Shown in pieces: positions 37,309 to 48,317 of a DNA stretch of 64,000 nt. The notes beneath the pieces were generated by a model. The model saw only the letters and a program-made list of their open reading frames with translations, ran no database searches and was not told where the DNA came from. A program made the translations under genes and the position numbers. Positions within the stretch are counted from its first letter, which is position 1. Each line of letters opens with the position of its first letter. The DNA is from Desarmillaria ectypa (Eukaryota > Basidiomycota > Agaricomycetes > Agaricales > Physalacriaceae): the NCBI GenBank assembly GCA_030407005.1, contig JAUDYN010000002.1, positions 372,001 through 436,000 of the forward strand. Reading direction: 5' to 3'.

Positions 37309-38254
37309 ATGCCTACTATCAACTACGCAGAAGCGTACGGCCATGACTCCCTGACCGCAGCTGTAATCTTTGCCATCGCTTACCTCCCCCTTTGCGGATT
37401 TTTCGCTTTGCAGTTTATCAGAATTCCCACTTATGTATACGGAGTGCTGTGTTTGTTCTTCACACGTCAGCGATTCTCCCATGTCTTGATGAAATGTTAG
37501 CTGAATATTTTAAACAGTTCGCGTCGCCGCGTTCGCCATACGCGCTATTATGATAGGCTTCGACGCGTCTGGAGAAAACCTCGACCTTTTTGTTGCAGAT
37601 CAAGTGCTATTTGGGATTGGATTTTTTGGTCTGCTGTATGCTGCTTATACTTTTGTCCTTGACCGATGAGTAAAGTGTCCGTATTGCTGAACAATCAACA
37701 TCATGGATTTGATTCCTAGAGCAGTCCTCAGCAAAGCACCTCCTGCAGAAGATAGAATATCTCTGATTGCAAGTAACCGCAGATTGTTCAGGCTCCTCCT
37801 ATTAGTCGCCGTGGGGCTAGGAATATATGGTATAACCTCCAGCTTCAATAACCCGTCAAGTTCCACCGCCTCCACCTTGCGGAAGGCCAGCCTCATCATT
37901 TTCCTGGTCCCTACCGTCGTTCAAGCATACCTTGGCTTCGTGCTGATAAGGAGAGAGCTGCAAGATAGTAAGCCCTTTTCTCCCCTCCCCGGAGCTTTAC
38001 AGACTGAACTCGTCTCAGGGTATCGACCACTTCAATTCGCCAGCTTCGGAGAAAGACATGGTGCATTTATCCTCTGCGCCATATCTTTCTTCCTTCTGGT
38101 TCGCGAGGCTTTTATGATCGCCACTATCAGCAACTCGAAGAAGGAGGTTGATGAACACCTTTGGTACCTGCTGGTCACGCTACCAGAGATATTGGCTGTC
38201 TTGCTTTACTGCGCACCCGGTCTTGTTCCTCCCCGATCTCAATTACTCAGATGA
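37309..38254 (+). CDS. Multi-pass membrane protein (resembles DUF7702), stop at an exon end
   Basis: Exons 37309-37465 and 37518-37669 encode NYAEAYGHDSLTAAVIFAIA, three hydrophobic helices and FGIGFFGLLYAAYTFVLDR. A continuation from about 37728 (RAVLSKAPPAEDRISLI) has three or four more helices, including RRLFRLLLLVAVGLGIYG. A 51-nt in-phase intron is likely at 37968-38018. This is the pattern of a seven-helix Agaricomycete family that I recall as DUF7702. The difficulty is the junction: the expected donor follows an in-frame TGA (37667-37669), and the phases differ by one base, so either a one-base insertion broke the gene or two proteins are made (the second could start at ATG 37703). The function of the family is unknown. 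Confidence 0.65.
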
Positions 38255-39509
38255 CCGCGGTCGATGTGGACTACCGTAGAAACCACTACAAAATGCACTC
38301 TTTATAGAACTACGACTAGAAAGCAATGAAGTGACCACTCCGTAAGGTACTACACCTTGTACGACCTTTGGACATCGTACGTAGGTGATCAGCTTCCCAG
38401 GCAATAATTTCCGATCATCATCAGAATCTGCACGAACCCCATTTCCACGGGACAGGATGAACAGCCACTTGAACTATCCGATGCCTATCTGGTACCTCGG
38501 ACTCTTGTGTAATGGTTTGACAAATGAACGCCCAATCTTGAACCTGTCAATGAGTGCCTGCCAGTCAGATCTGCATTCCACGACGCAAGATGGTCTACTC
38601 CCACACCACACTGTACACTGCACTGGCCATTATTTGCTCCATTTCTGTCGCCATTGATCGTTGTTCTAGGGAATATACTGAGCGAAGCACTCTTTTTGGT
38701 GACTCGGGGTATAAAAACCTACTCTAGTCGATTGTGTATGAGCAATCACCGGTTCACCCTTAACATTCCATACACAATAACGTTATACCATAAATACCTC
38801 CTCCCCCTGGCGCTTGCTTTCTCCTGTGGCACCGCGGCCCTCGAACTTTGTTCGCTCAAGTGTGAAAATGAATCAATCTGTTGCCGTATCCGAGGTGTAA
38901 GTATTCATGACTTGTCACTTCTCCACGGGCTATACCGAAGTTAATCTCCGAAAGTTCAAAAATTCTCCATATCTCTCAGAATACGACTGCTCAAGGCATT
39001 GAAATTCTCTATCAGTATGCTAGGTTAGTGACTTCCTCAGTGTTGTAACTATTGCAGTGGGAGGCTTGCTGAGTAGAGAATACTAAATTGTTAGCTACTA
39101 GAGCTCGAGACGAGCTCCTTAAATACTACAGAATGTATCTAGAATGTTCTACTAAAGTACCTAATTATATCCTAGTATCGTGCCAAATTGATGGTACCGA
39201 AGGTTCGGGAATCTTCTGGCACATGCTTGAAGTTGAAAATCCCAACACCCAGATGAGGTCGGTTGCAGCGACGCTCGTGCCACTGACTGTAGGCGACTAC
39301 ACGACCTTTTCGATTGGAACATCATGCAAGCAATGATCATTGCGCTGCAGTCAGTCACTTCAACAATATGAATATTTTATATCTAATTAGTAGGGTGAGA
39401 TTTATGTAGTATCGTGTGAAATTCTGACATGTTTCTTTAGCTAGCTACATATAAATTTAAATAGTCTAATTCGCCCAGGTAACAATACTTCCAGACGTCA
39501 CATATAACT
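38255..39509. other. Intergenic stretch
   Basis: No supported gene. Frames at 38654-38944 and 39088-39336 (plus) lack motifs and splice context. Confidence 0.4.
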
Positions 39510-41226
39510 TTAGGAATCAAAGATTGCTCCCAAAGCAAGCATGCCTCTGCTCCGAAGTCCATATACAATATTTTGCGTGAACTTGTTATTCGATATAACG
39601 CAAACGACTTCGGGGTTGTATTCGTCCACTACGTGGTTGACGAGCTTGACCATATTGGGCTTTCCGTGTTTGCGGGTATCTGCAAAGAAGACAAGATAAT
39701 GAGCATCTACTCGGCATCATCCAAAGATATCGGCTAACCCCAGATCAAGGCATCCGGGCTTTTTTCCAGAATCTGATCTACCATATGATTTCCAAAGGTC
39801 GCTCGCGTGTTGGGTGCCGTCCATATTAGTCGATGATTTGCTTTTCCGGCGAAAATGTGTGGTGCGATCGGCCCAATGCCACTACCAGTACCTACAAAGA
39901 GTATTCTCTTGAAAAGCGGCGCGATGGTCAGAACACCAGTCGTTGGAATGCCTCGGACCCATATCCTTTTGGGCGGGTTGGTGATCATCTCGGTAGTCCA
40001 GTCACCTGCTTTGGATACGAGTAGAGAGAACCCTTTCATGTCGGGTTCAGGCATGGTGGCGAACGCATGCCATTCAAATAGTGGATCGGTAGAAATACGC
40101 ACAAAAGAGCCGGGTATTGGCGTCGCTATGAAGCTCGTCAGAGATCACGCATGCGTATCGAGTAAGCATGCTTCACCATATTCGAAATACATGCGAACAG
40201 CGTGATCCGAGAGGACCTCACATCGTACATCGACCTTGCGGAGCCTCACCCACGGAAGGATAAGAGACACGCTCAATATTATCATTAACCAAAAGGGCGG
40301 AGTATGAACGAGGGCAACACCCAATGATCGAGAGCCCTTATAGTCATTGGTAAGTAAGACCACCTAGTATTGCCTTCGGATCAGATCTAGAAGTTCTGGA
40401 TGCAAGTCGACACTTGCCTGCGCCCACACTAATGCAGTGGCTGTCCATCCCATGAATCGATGTACGCGCTCGAAGACGTCGTGATGTCTGATACGGAATG
40501 GCGGATAGGCTAAGGCAACGAGTATAATGAGGAACGTTAAAATGACATATGTTATCGCAACCGTCGCTGCTGAGGCCTGATGAAAACACATTCAGTTCCA
40601 GAAACAACACTTCAGACTTTGGGTCTTACTCCAGCGCCATCGACCAGTTCCTTCGTGGCCTGGGCCGCGAAAAGGACCAGCCAGACAACACCAGAAATGG
40701 CCGTGCCAGAATGAACGCCTCCGTGGTGGTATGCTCTCGCAGCCCAACTCCGAATGAAGTAAGGCCATCTAACATAAGCGTGAGCACTAGATAGAAGGCG
40801 CAAAAAAACATCGAAATCTCACGATTGCGGTACCGAACTTAGGACGTAGAAGACCGCATTAATGACATAGTCCTGCCTCATAATAATAGCGATGAAGAGA
40901 TTCGCCACCGCCACTTCAGCTACCTTTCGAGAGGAATACCCGCGAACCGCGTAGGATATGAAGATGGCCATATTGATGGTAAAAGCCGCCGAGAACAGAC
41001 GACGGTAGACTGTAAAAATCTGGAGTCGCAAGTTACGGACGGGACGCGACTGAGTCTTCTTAGGTACGTCCTGATCTTCGTGGCCATCCCAAGGGTTAGT
41101 GAGCTTCTCGTTGATCTCCTTGGGCCCCGTAGAGTCGGATTGGATGACCGCAACCTTCTCCATCACCGACAAATTGGAGGGAAGGGAAGTATGACTGGAT
41201 GAGGCGGTGGGCGCGTCGCTACTCAT
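39510..41226 (-). CDS. TmpA-like integral membrane NAD(P)H/FAD oxidoreductase
   Basis: The family is related to ferric-reductase/NADPH-oxidase type ferredoxin reductases fused to membrane helices; Aspergillus TmpA affects asexual development. Exons 41226-40823, 40768-40630, 40576-40418, 40363-40177, 40125-39739 and 39679-39510 join in frame to 481 residues. After a soluble N-terminus come helices around FTINMAIFISYAV, YHHGGVHSGTAISGVVWLVL, VAITYVILTFLIILVALAYP and FWLMIILSVSLILPW. FAD/NAD-binding segments follow: PGSFVRIS, KGFSLLVSKAGDWT and ILFVGTGSGIGPIAPHI, and the typical end GAIFDS. The intron at 40364-40417 uses a GC donor (GCAAGT). The gene is divergent from the adenylation gene at 42735, about 1.5 kb away. 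No defect is seen. Confidence 0.88.
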
Positions 41227-42734
41227 GGTGGCTTAGGGAGGGGGGGGGGATAAAAGGAAGCCCACACGGTAGTTATATCATACGAATGGACCTCAAGTTG
41301 CATGAAAAACGACGCGTCCAGACCATGCCGAGCGCGAGTAACAATGAAGAAAACCAAGACGGCCCGAGTGGATAAGGTTGTGTTCTGACAGCCGCATGAT
41401 CCATAAACTCTTAGGACGAGGCACTTTCTGATTCGCGGATCTGTTACGAGTCACCACGTATGTTGATTGCACCTGAAAAATGCAGCAATTTTTTCCCTGC
41501 CTCGACGGAGAAATGGGGCACACGTCTGGGCATATCTGCAACACGACACAGGAACGAGTCACCAGGTCCGGTGATGGTTGATGTTAAGTAAGGAAAATCC
41601 GAAGTCGCGGCGGCCACGCCTTAATGATTCGAGGACATGCAAATGGAACTGCACCATACCAGCTCAAGTGGACTTTAGGTCAGTTCTGATATAGCACAAA
41701 TAGATGAGAAAAGAGAGAGATGGTTTTGCAACACACTTCGCGATAGAATCAATAAAAGCAAGTGCCATGCAAAAGAAGACCTAGAGACAAGAAGGAAATT
41801 TAACATCAATAGTACCATCACAGCAGGGAGCGGATTTACCCCATATAGCTAGGGAATCTCATATGTATCACTGTCAGAAAAAAGGCGCGATGATTGCGAT
41901 GATTGTTTGATGAATGATTGAAGATAAGATAAGATGGTCAGCTTAGGTCCCGGGTATCTCCGTTGCGCACTGTTCTCTCTGTTTATAATGCAAGAATATG
42001 AAGCCAAGGCTACATGGTAACGGAGCCCTCTGACCGCTTTCAAATTTCTATTTGGTCTCGATTGAGGTCTGTCATCTATTACCATGTCCTCTTGGCTTCA
42101 TGGATTTTTTCTGGAGACCATATGCCTGGTAAATTGTAATGAATCTGCATCTGCAAGGTCGGGTAAAGTACGGGCCCCGCTAACATATGCTTGGTGTACT
42201 TCTAATATAATCAACGACAGTTGTGCGTTGTCTTTACCCTAACGCCTTTTGTTTCCATGACTCGTGAGGGCGGTAGCACTAATTAATATATTTGATACGT
42301 GTCAACGAGTTGCAGGAAGTGCCGTGTCATGATAGATGTCAGTCTACTGCGATGGTCTGGCTATTATGCGTGGGTGATTAATCACTATATATGTTTACGA
42401 TGCGCACGATCGAGGCGCTATACCAAGTGCCTTTAAGTGGTTGATCATCGGAAATTCGACGGGAAGGAGAAACATACAGGTGGACCCTTTCATAACCAGC
42501 ATGACCTACTGATATTGCCATGTGGCACTGAACAATTGGAAATGGTAAACCTTGTTGACCTCTTGTCTCTTGATAATTGGTCGCCAGTCCTTCCCGGCAT
42601 TTCTCTGCATTCGCTCCCTCTGACAAGGAATCCATGGTCCATTCTGATATGAGACCCATTTGGATTCCGCTCTCGACCCTTATAATGCCCACTGTTTCTC
42701 AATTGAACTCGATATCTGGATTGGAGCACTCGAC
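41227..42734. other. Divergent intergenic region between TmpA-like and adenylation genes
   Basis: About 1.5 kb probably holding both promoters. No gene is supported. A poly-G run (GGGGGGGGG) lies just upstream of the TmpA-like start at about 41240. Confidence 0.4.
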
Positions 42735-44747
42735 ATGGACTCGAACATCTTCCGCGCCGGTGTTCGCTATCTTCGCTACGTACTCCTCGCTGTGCTGAGC
42801 CGGTACTTTTATACAGCACGTACTCAGTCGTACTCTGGGTACCATCGTGTCCCCGAATTCAAAGAGGAGGAAAAGGTATCTGAAAAGATATCTAAGCCTC
42901 TGGTCACCTCGACGTACAGTTTCGGTGTAAAGGCCGATGCTCCGTTTACATGTGTCCACCATGCTTTCGCGTCTGCAGCTCGTGCAAACCCTTCGCAGAG
43001 AGCTGTCGTTGATCACCTGGGGGACTACATGTCCTATGCCGACCTTGACTACCTATCGTCACTCCTTGCTTCATATCTAAGAGCCCATGGCGTTCGCCCA
43101 GGGTCTCTCGTCGCTCTTGTCGCCCAACGTTCAATCGTTCAGGTAGTTGCCATCTTTGGAATCTTGCGCGCTGGCGCGGCGTACATTCCATTGGATGGCG
43201 ACATCACTAGGGATGATACACTTCAAAGTATCATGCTCGATGCAAAGCCTACATTCGTTCTAGTGTCCAAAGGATGCATCTCTCGCACCAACCTACTCAG
43301 CCATCCCTATGGATGCATCGAAGACCTACTTCACTCCCTCAAAGATTATCCTGTTGATGCCGTTGAGGATTTATCTCAAAGCTCAGATACTGCCTACATA
43401 ATATTCACATCAGGTGTGTACCTCTCTTCACACCCGTCTCTTCACACCCGTACATATTCATAATCCTTATGAGATAGGTACCACCGGAAAGCCCAAAGGT
43501 GTTATGGTCAGTCACTCCAATGTCACCAATCGTGCGTCTACTCCGTTTCGCATAGAGTTATCATACTGATTCCTCTCCGGGTCTAGTACTCTCATTGTCA
43601 CCGGGGAATTTGCACATCAAACCGGGGGTGAAAGTTGCCCAGCTCCTCAATATAGCTTTCGATATGTGCGCATGGGAAACTCTAGGGTGTCTGATGAATG
43701 GCGGGACTTTGTATTTGCGGGGCCCTCGACGGGCAGATTGGATCAAGGTCATGAAAACGGTGGATGTCATAGTCGCTACCCCGTCTATACTGGTTCCCCA
43801 TGACCCCATCGATTTTCCCAATGTTCGAGTGGTTGCTACGGCCGGAGAGCCTTGCCCCCAGTCATTAGCGGACAAGTGGGCCTCTCAAGCGACTTTCTAC
43901 AATTGTTGTGGACCCACCGAGGTGAGTCATTTTAGCCGTTATGCAACCAATATGAAGAAGGGTTCACCTACACTCCACAGACGACGATAGTCAACACGAT
44001 GCATAAACACGTTCCTTACACACCTCTTTCCATCGGCAAGCCGACAGCGAATAACAGTGTTTATGTCCTAGATGAGCTCTTGCGACCTGTACCTTTCGGG
44101 ACTGCCGGCGTTATGTGGGCAGGCGGGAAAGGTATCTCGAAAGGATACATCGGACTAGATGAACTGACTTCCCAACGATACCTTAAAGACCCTTTCCTTC
44201 CTGGCGGGCAAGTCATAGCTTCATTCAATACGTTCTGACCCGACTAACCCATACTTTCAGAATAATGTATAATACTGGCGATATCGGAAAATGGAGAGAA
44301 GACGGCTCTCTCGACCATTTAGGTCGCGTCGACGATCAAGTTAAGATCAAAGTACGTCACTCTTCTTTTGATTAGATTGACATCATTTTCATTTTCATTG
44401 TGATATTCAGGGCTTCCGCGTAGAGCTGGATGGCATTAGTGCGGCTATGCAATCTTGCCCCACGGTTACAGGGGCATGCGCAGTATTGATTGGTGACGAA
44501 CTTGTCGGATTCTTCACGCCGTCATCGGTCGATGCCAGGAGCGTTCAGGAGGCCGTTTGTCGTATTTTGCCATGGTATTCCGTTCCTTGCAAGTTCTTAC
44601 CTATTCCTGCTTTGCCTTTGACCAAGTGAGTACCTTCTTCAATGCCTCTTTCTTTCTTATGATGTCTGATTCTTCCTTCGCAGGAACGGCAAAGTAGACA
44701 AAGCGGAACTCAAGAGTATTGCTCTTCGTCAGCCAGCAGGTCTGTAG
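42735..44747 (+). CDS. Stand-alone NRPS-like adenylation (AMP-binding) protein
   Basis: The protein would activate a carboxylic or amino acid as an acyl-AMP. Exons 42735-43413, 43478-43531, 43587-43921, 43981-44207, 44261-44351, 44411-44625 and 44684-44747 join in frame to 554 residues. Core motifs are all present: A3 [15 protein letters not shown] (from residue 225), A4 AFDMCAWE with the Asp that often binds the amino group, A5 NCCGPTE (350-356), A7 YNTGD (435-439), A8 [18 protein letters not shown] (453-470) and A10 with NGKVDK (535-540). It stops 14 residues after A10, so no carrier, condensation or reductase domain follows. The intron at 44208-44260 uses a GC donor. The start is uncertain: the frame is open upstream to about 42660 without an ATG. 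Confidence 0.88.
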
Positions 44748-44848
44748 TTTATTGGTAACGCTAGATTTCCCTTATTATGTCTTTGTGCTGAATGCTTTTT
44801 TACACAAATCTATTGTCCATTATACTTGATAGGAAATACCATTAAATC

Positions 44849-47800
44849 CTACGAGAAAGACACCGAGAAGTCCTGGTCTAGCGGTAGCCCAATAGGAACA
44901 TCCAAAACCTTGTTAGCTTCGTCGTACTTAGATTCCACCACCCGATTGTTCACATAAACCGACTTGGGCTTAACCTCAACTCCCAGCACTCTCACTCTCG
45001 CGACTTTCGCATTTGTATCGTAACCATACTTCCCAGAGATGTTCAACTTGCTGTTTGCAAAGCTCATCGTCACCTCTGTCGTCGCCGCCTGTTCAATGGA
45101 CTTCCCATCATCCAGGTACAACTTTCCTGCCGCCGTCCCATCGGCATGGGGCGCGACGACAAACTCAAAGTCCTTCTCCCGAAGCTCTGTGGTCGTCATA
45201 GTCGACTGAACACGGAGCGGTAGGATGCTCCCTCCCTTAATGAAGACTGGAATATCTGTGAACCCGACATCTGTGAGGGTAACCTGTTGGCCAGTGCCTT
45301 TGATGGGAGCAAGAGACGTGAAGTTGTAGAATGTATCATCGGGAAGGTAGACATTAACGGACATCGAGTCCTCGTCTGTCACGGGGGACACAAGGATGGA
45401 GTCGCCATAGAAGAACTGGAGATCGATGGGATAGGTCGCTTTGTCAGCAGGGTACTGGAACCACAAGGGTTGGAGGACGGGCGTTCCATCAAGGCTTGCT
45501 GTATGGAAGGCAGTATAGATGTAATCCATAAGACGGTATCTGTTACAGCGCGTTCAATACGTTATGTCGCAAAATGAAATCAAGAGCTTACCGCATATCA
45601 AGAACGTTTTTAGCCGCTTCAGCAACAGTAGGCCACACGTAGAACTCCTGCGAAATGGAAGTGTCCGAATTGTGCTATGATAAGCCGCGCATTAGTCGCT
45701 CCTCATTCCTTGTCACGCACAGAAAGCTTACATTTCTCATAAAGGGATAGAACCCTCCTAGCATAGCCCATCGAGCACACAGTTTTTCTGTTGTGTTACC
45801 ACCAAACCCGCATATATCACTTCCTACCATCGGGATCTGGTACACACTGGCCATACCTAACATACCAGCAATGCTGAGCCTGTAGTGTTGCCATGTACTG
45901 ACATTATCACCGAGCCATTTCCCAACATATTTGCCTGCGCCTGCAAACGTGGAGCGAGTGATGATCATAGTCCGCAGACCCGGACGTCTTTCCAGCATTG
46001 CGAAATGCGTCGCATTCGACATCTGGGTTCCGAACAAATTGTGTGTGTCATATTGGCTCAAACCGTTCGCAGATGTTGCGTTGGTCTAGAATTACGTATA
46101 AGTAGCGCAAACATCAAGGGGCAGCAGTCGTTCCGTACCCATGCAGTTTTACTGGACAGCTCTCCCGCTGCGTTATTGATGGCATAGGGAGGGGTCAAGA
46201 GAGCATCTCTTTTCGTGAGTTCTCTCTTCGACGCAGAGTTGACGAAAATAGGCGTGTTATGATCTGGAGGCGAAGACGTCCTTGGAGGAGGCAGGGCTTG
46301 CTGCTTCGCTTGCTGATACGGGTCTTCGCAAGGCAGGACGCAGAACTAGGAATTACGTAAGTGAAGCAAGCTACAGAGAGGTTTTCCATTCTTACATTGG
46401 ATGGCTCGTTCATGTCAATCCATGCGCCGTCAATATCAATGCCATCGTCTGGGTTATAAAATTGTTTGAACTCTTGGTTCCAGTACCTGGCAAGATACCC
46501 CATTACGACCCTTATCGCTAATCCTGTCGAGGAAACTTACGTCTGTATATCCGGGTGGAACCAATCTGATGTGGGGTTTAGAGACTTGACAATTGATCAG
46601 CACACACCCGACTTACCAGGATAGACGGTAACACCTGATCGTTCAAACAGCTCAATGGGACATACTTGTGGATATGACAGCTTAGTACGTACCAGGCCAG
46701 ACCAGCCCTATTGTCGCACTGCCGTTGGGCATCTTCAACCAAACGTCCATCTCGGTTCCGCGATCATATGGTCCGTAACCTTCCTGTAATGCCACAGCAG
46801 GGTCGGTCATAAGAACTATACGTTATTCAGCTCTATGGGAGACATCCGTCAGATACCAATTCGGACTCACTGTACTTCTGGTCATGAGCGTGCAAGTATG
46901 CAACAATCTCCCTCATCCGGTCCAAGGGGAAGTAATTGGGATCAACGGTAAAGATCTTGCGCCCGTCCATGTAATCGATGTCTGTCCACATAGTCTCCAG
47001 GGGAATTTTCGTAGCCGAATAGTTCGTAATGACATCGGCAACGTCGACAAAATCTGGTGACAATATACTTGGACTCTCGTTATATAATAGAGGAGTGATT
47101 AAGGCGTACTTTGGTAGCCAAAGCGACACTGATGAAGCCCGAAAGACCAATAGGGTACCTCGGCTGGCAGCCCGACAACCTCTGCATACTGCTTCGCAAC
47201 CTCGACAGGACTTGACTCGCTGCCAGCAAGGAAGTAAAAGTCGAGGACGCCCCCGATGACGTTATATTCGAGCGTTGGCTTACCGGACTCCGTGTTATTG
47301 AGTTTAATGTCCATGCCATTTGAATTGAGTAAGAACACGCCATGTGTTCCAGTAGTGCGATGCTCAAAGTATATGGGATGGTTGCTGTACAAATTGGTCC
47401 CAGTGGGAACGGCATAGGCATCACGTGACCATAACGTCAAGGTCGTGTTTAAGGGCAGCTGGAATGGATTGGTGTGCTCGCCGAGACCGTAAATGTTCGG
47501 ATCCTCTGGAAGACTTGTCTTCACGCGCAGATACCGCGACTCGTAGATGAGCGGATGGTTTGCGGTCGTGAAGAGGACCTCCTTGGTCAGGGTACGATAA
47601 ATGGAGAACGAGAAGGGTGAATCCGTGTAATTGAATTGGATGGAAGCTTTCTCCGGGGTGATGTTACTGCTTGATAGAGGGCGCTCCAAGACCGATTCTG
47701 GGACCTCGTACCTCGCGTTGGCGGGATCCGTGATCTTCAAATGGATTCGCTTTTCTATAAAGGCAATGTTGAGTTGGACATAGAAAACAGAAACAAGAAA

Positions 47801-48045
47801 AGGCGGGCACCAGTTTCGTAGGCTACCTCCAGCGACAATGTCGAAATGTCTGGCCCGAATATAGCACATCCCGCCCCTCGTAGAACAAGATTCGCCTTGA
47901 ACGAGGAACCGTGCCAAGTCGGATTTACGAGATTATATCCCGAACATTGGTCCAATACAGCAGGATCGACATAAGAGCCGTAGGAGACAGACACCAACGC
48001 GGCAAAGAGCAGACTAATCAGCACCATCTTGGGGGTGCAGATCAT
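44849..48045 (-). CDS. Secreted alpha-glucosidase, glycoside hydrolase family 31
   Basis: The enzyme releases glucose from alpha-1,4 (and related) linkages outside the cell. The gene runs from ATG 48045 (or 48027) to the stop at 44849 in more than ten exons; the first exon (48045-47811) encodes a signal peptide ([17 protein letters not shown]). Family landmarks are [49 protein letters not shown], the catalytic nucleophile in [12 protein letters not shown], the acid/base region [14 protein letters not shown], and [20 protein letters not shown]. It ends with a beta-rich C-terminal domain ([10 protein letters not shown]). Splice sites read well throughout and no break was found. Its 3' end converges with the adenylation gene, leaving only 101 bases between stop codons. 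Confidence 0.93.
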
Positions 48046-48317
48046 AAGTGGGAAACCTGAACGAGCCCATTTTATAGCTGATCAGGATTCCAGCCTGAGC
48101 TCGATCAAGAAGTAGTAACCACCTGATATCGTGAGCATGACACATCAAAAAAAAACAGTGCAAGTGAAATGATGTTAAGCATGAAATGGGGCCGAATAGC
48201 GGTCATAAGAAAACCGGCGACCTTCGATATAACCTCAACGGGCCGATAGCAATTTTTACGGATTCACTCTTTCAACCTGGTAACGATAAAAACATTATCC
48301 AGATGTGATACAACAGT

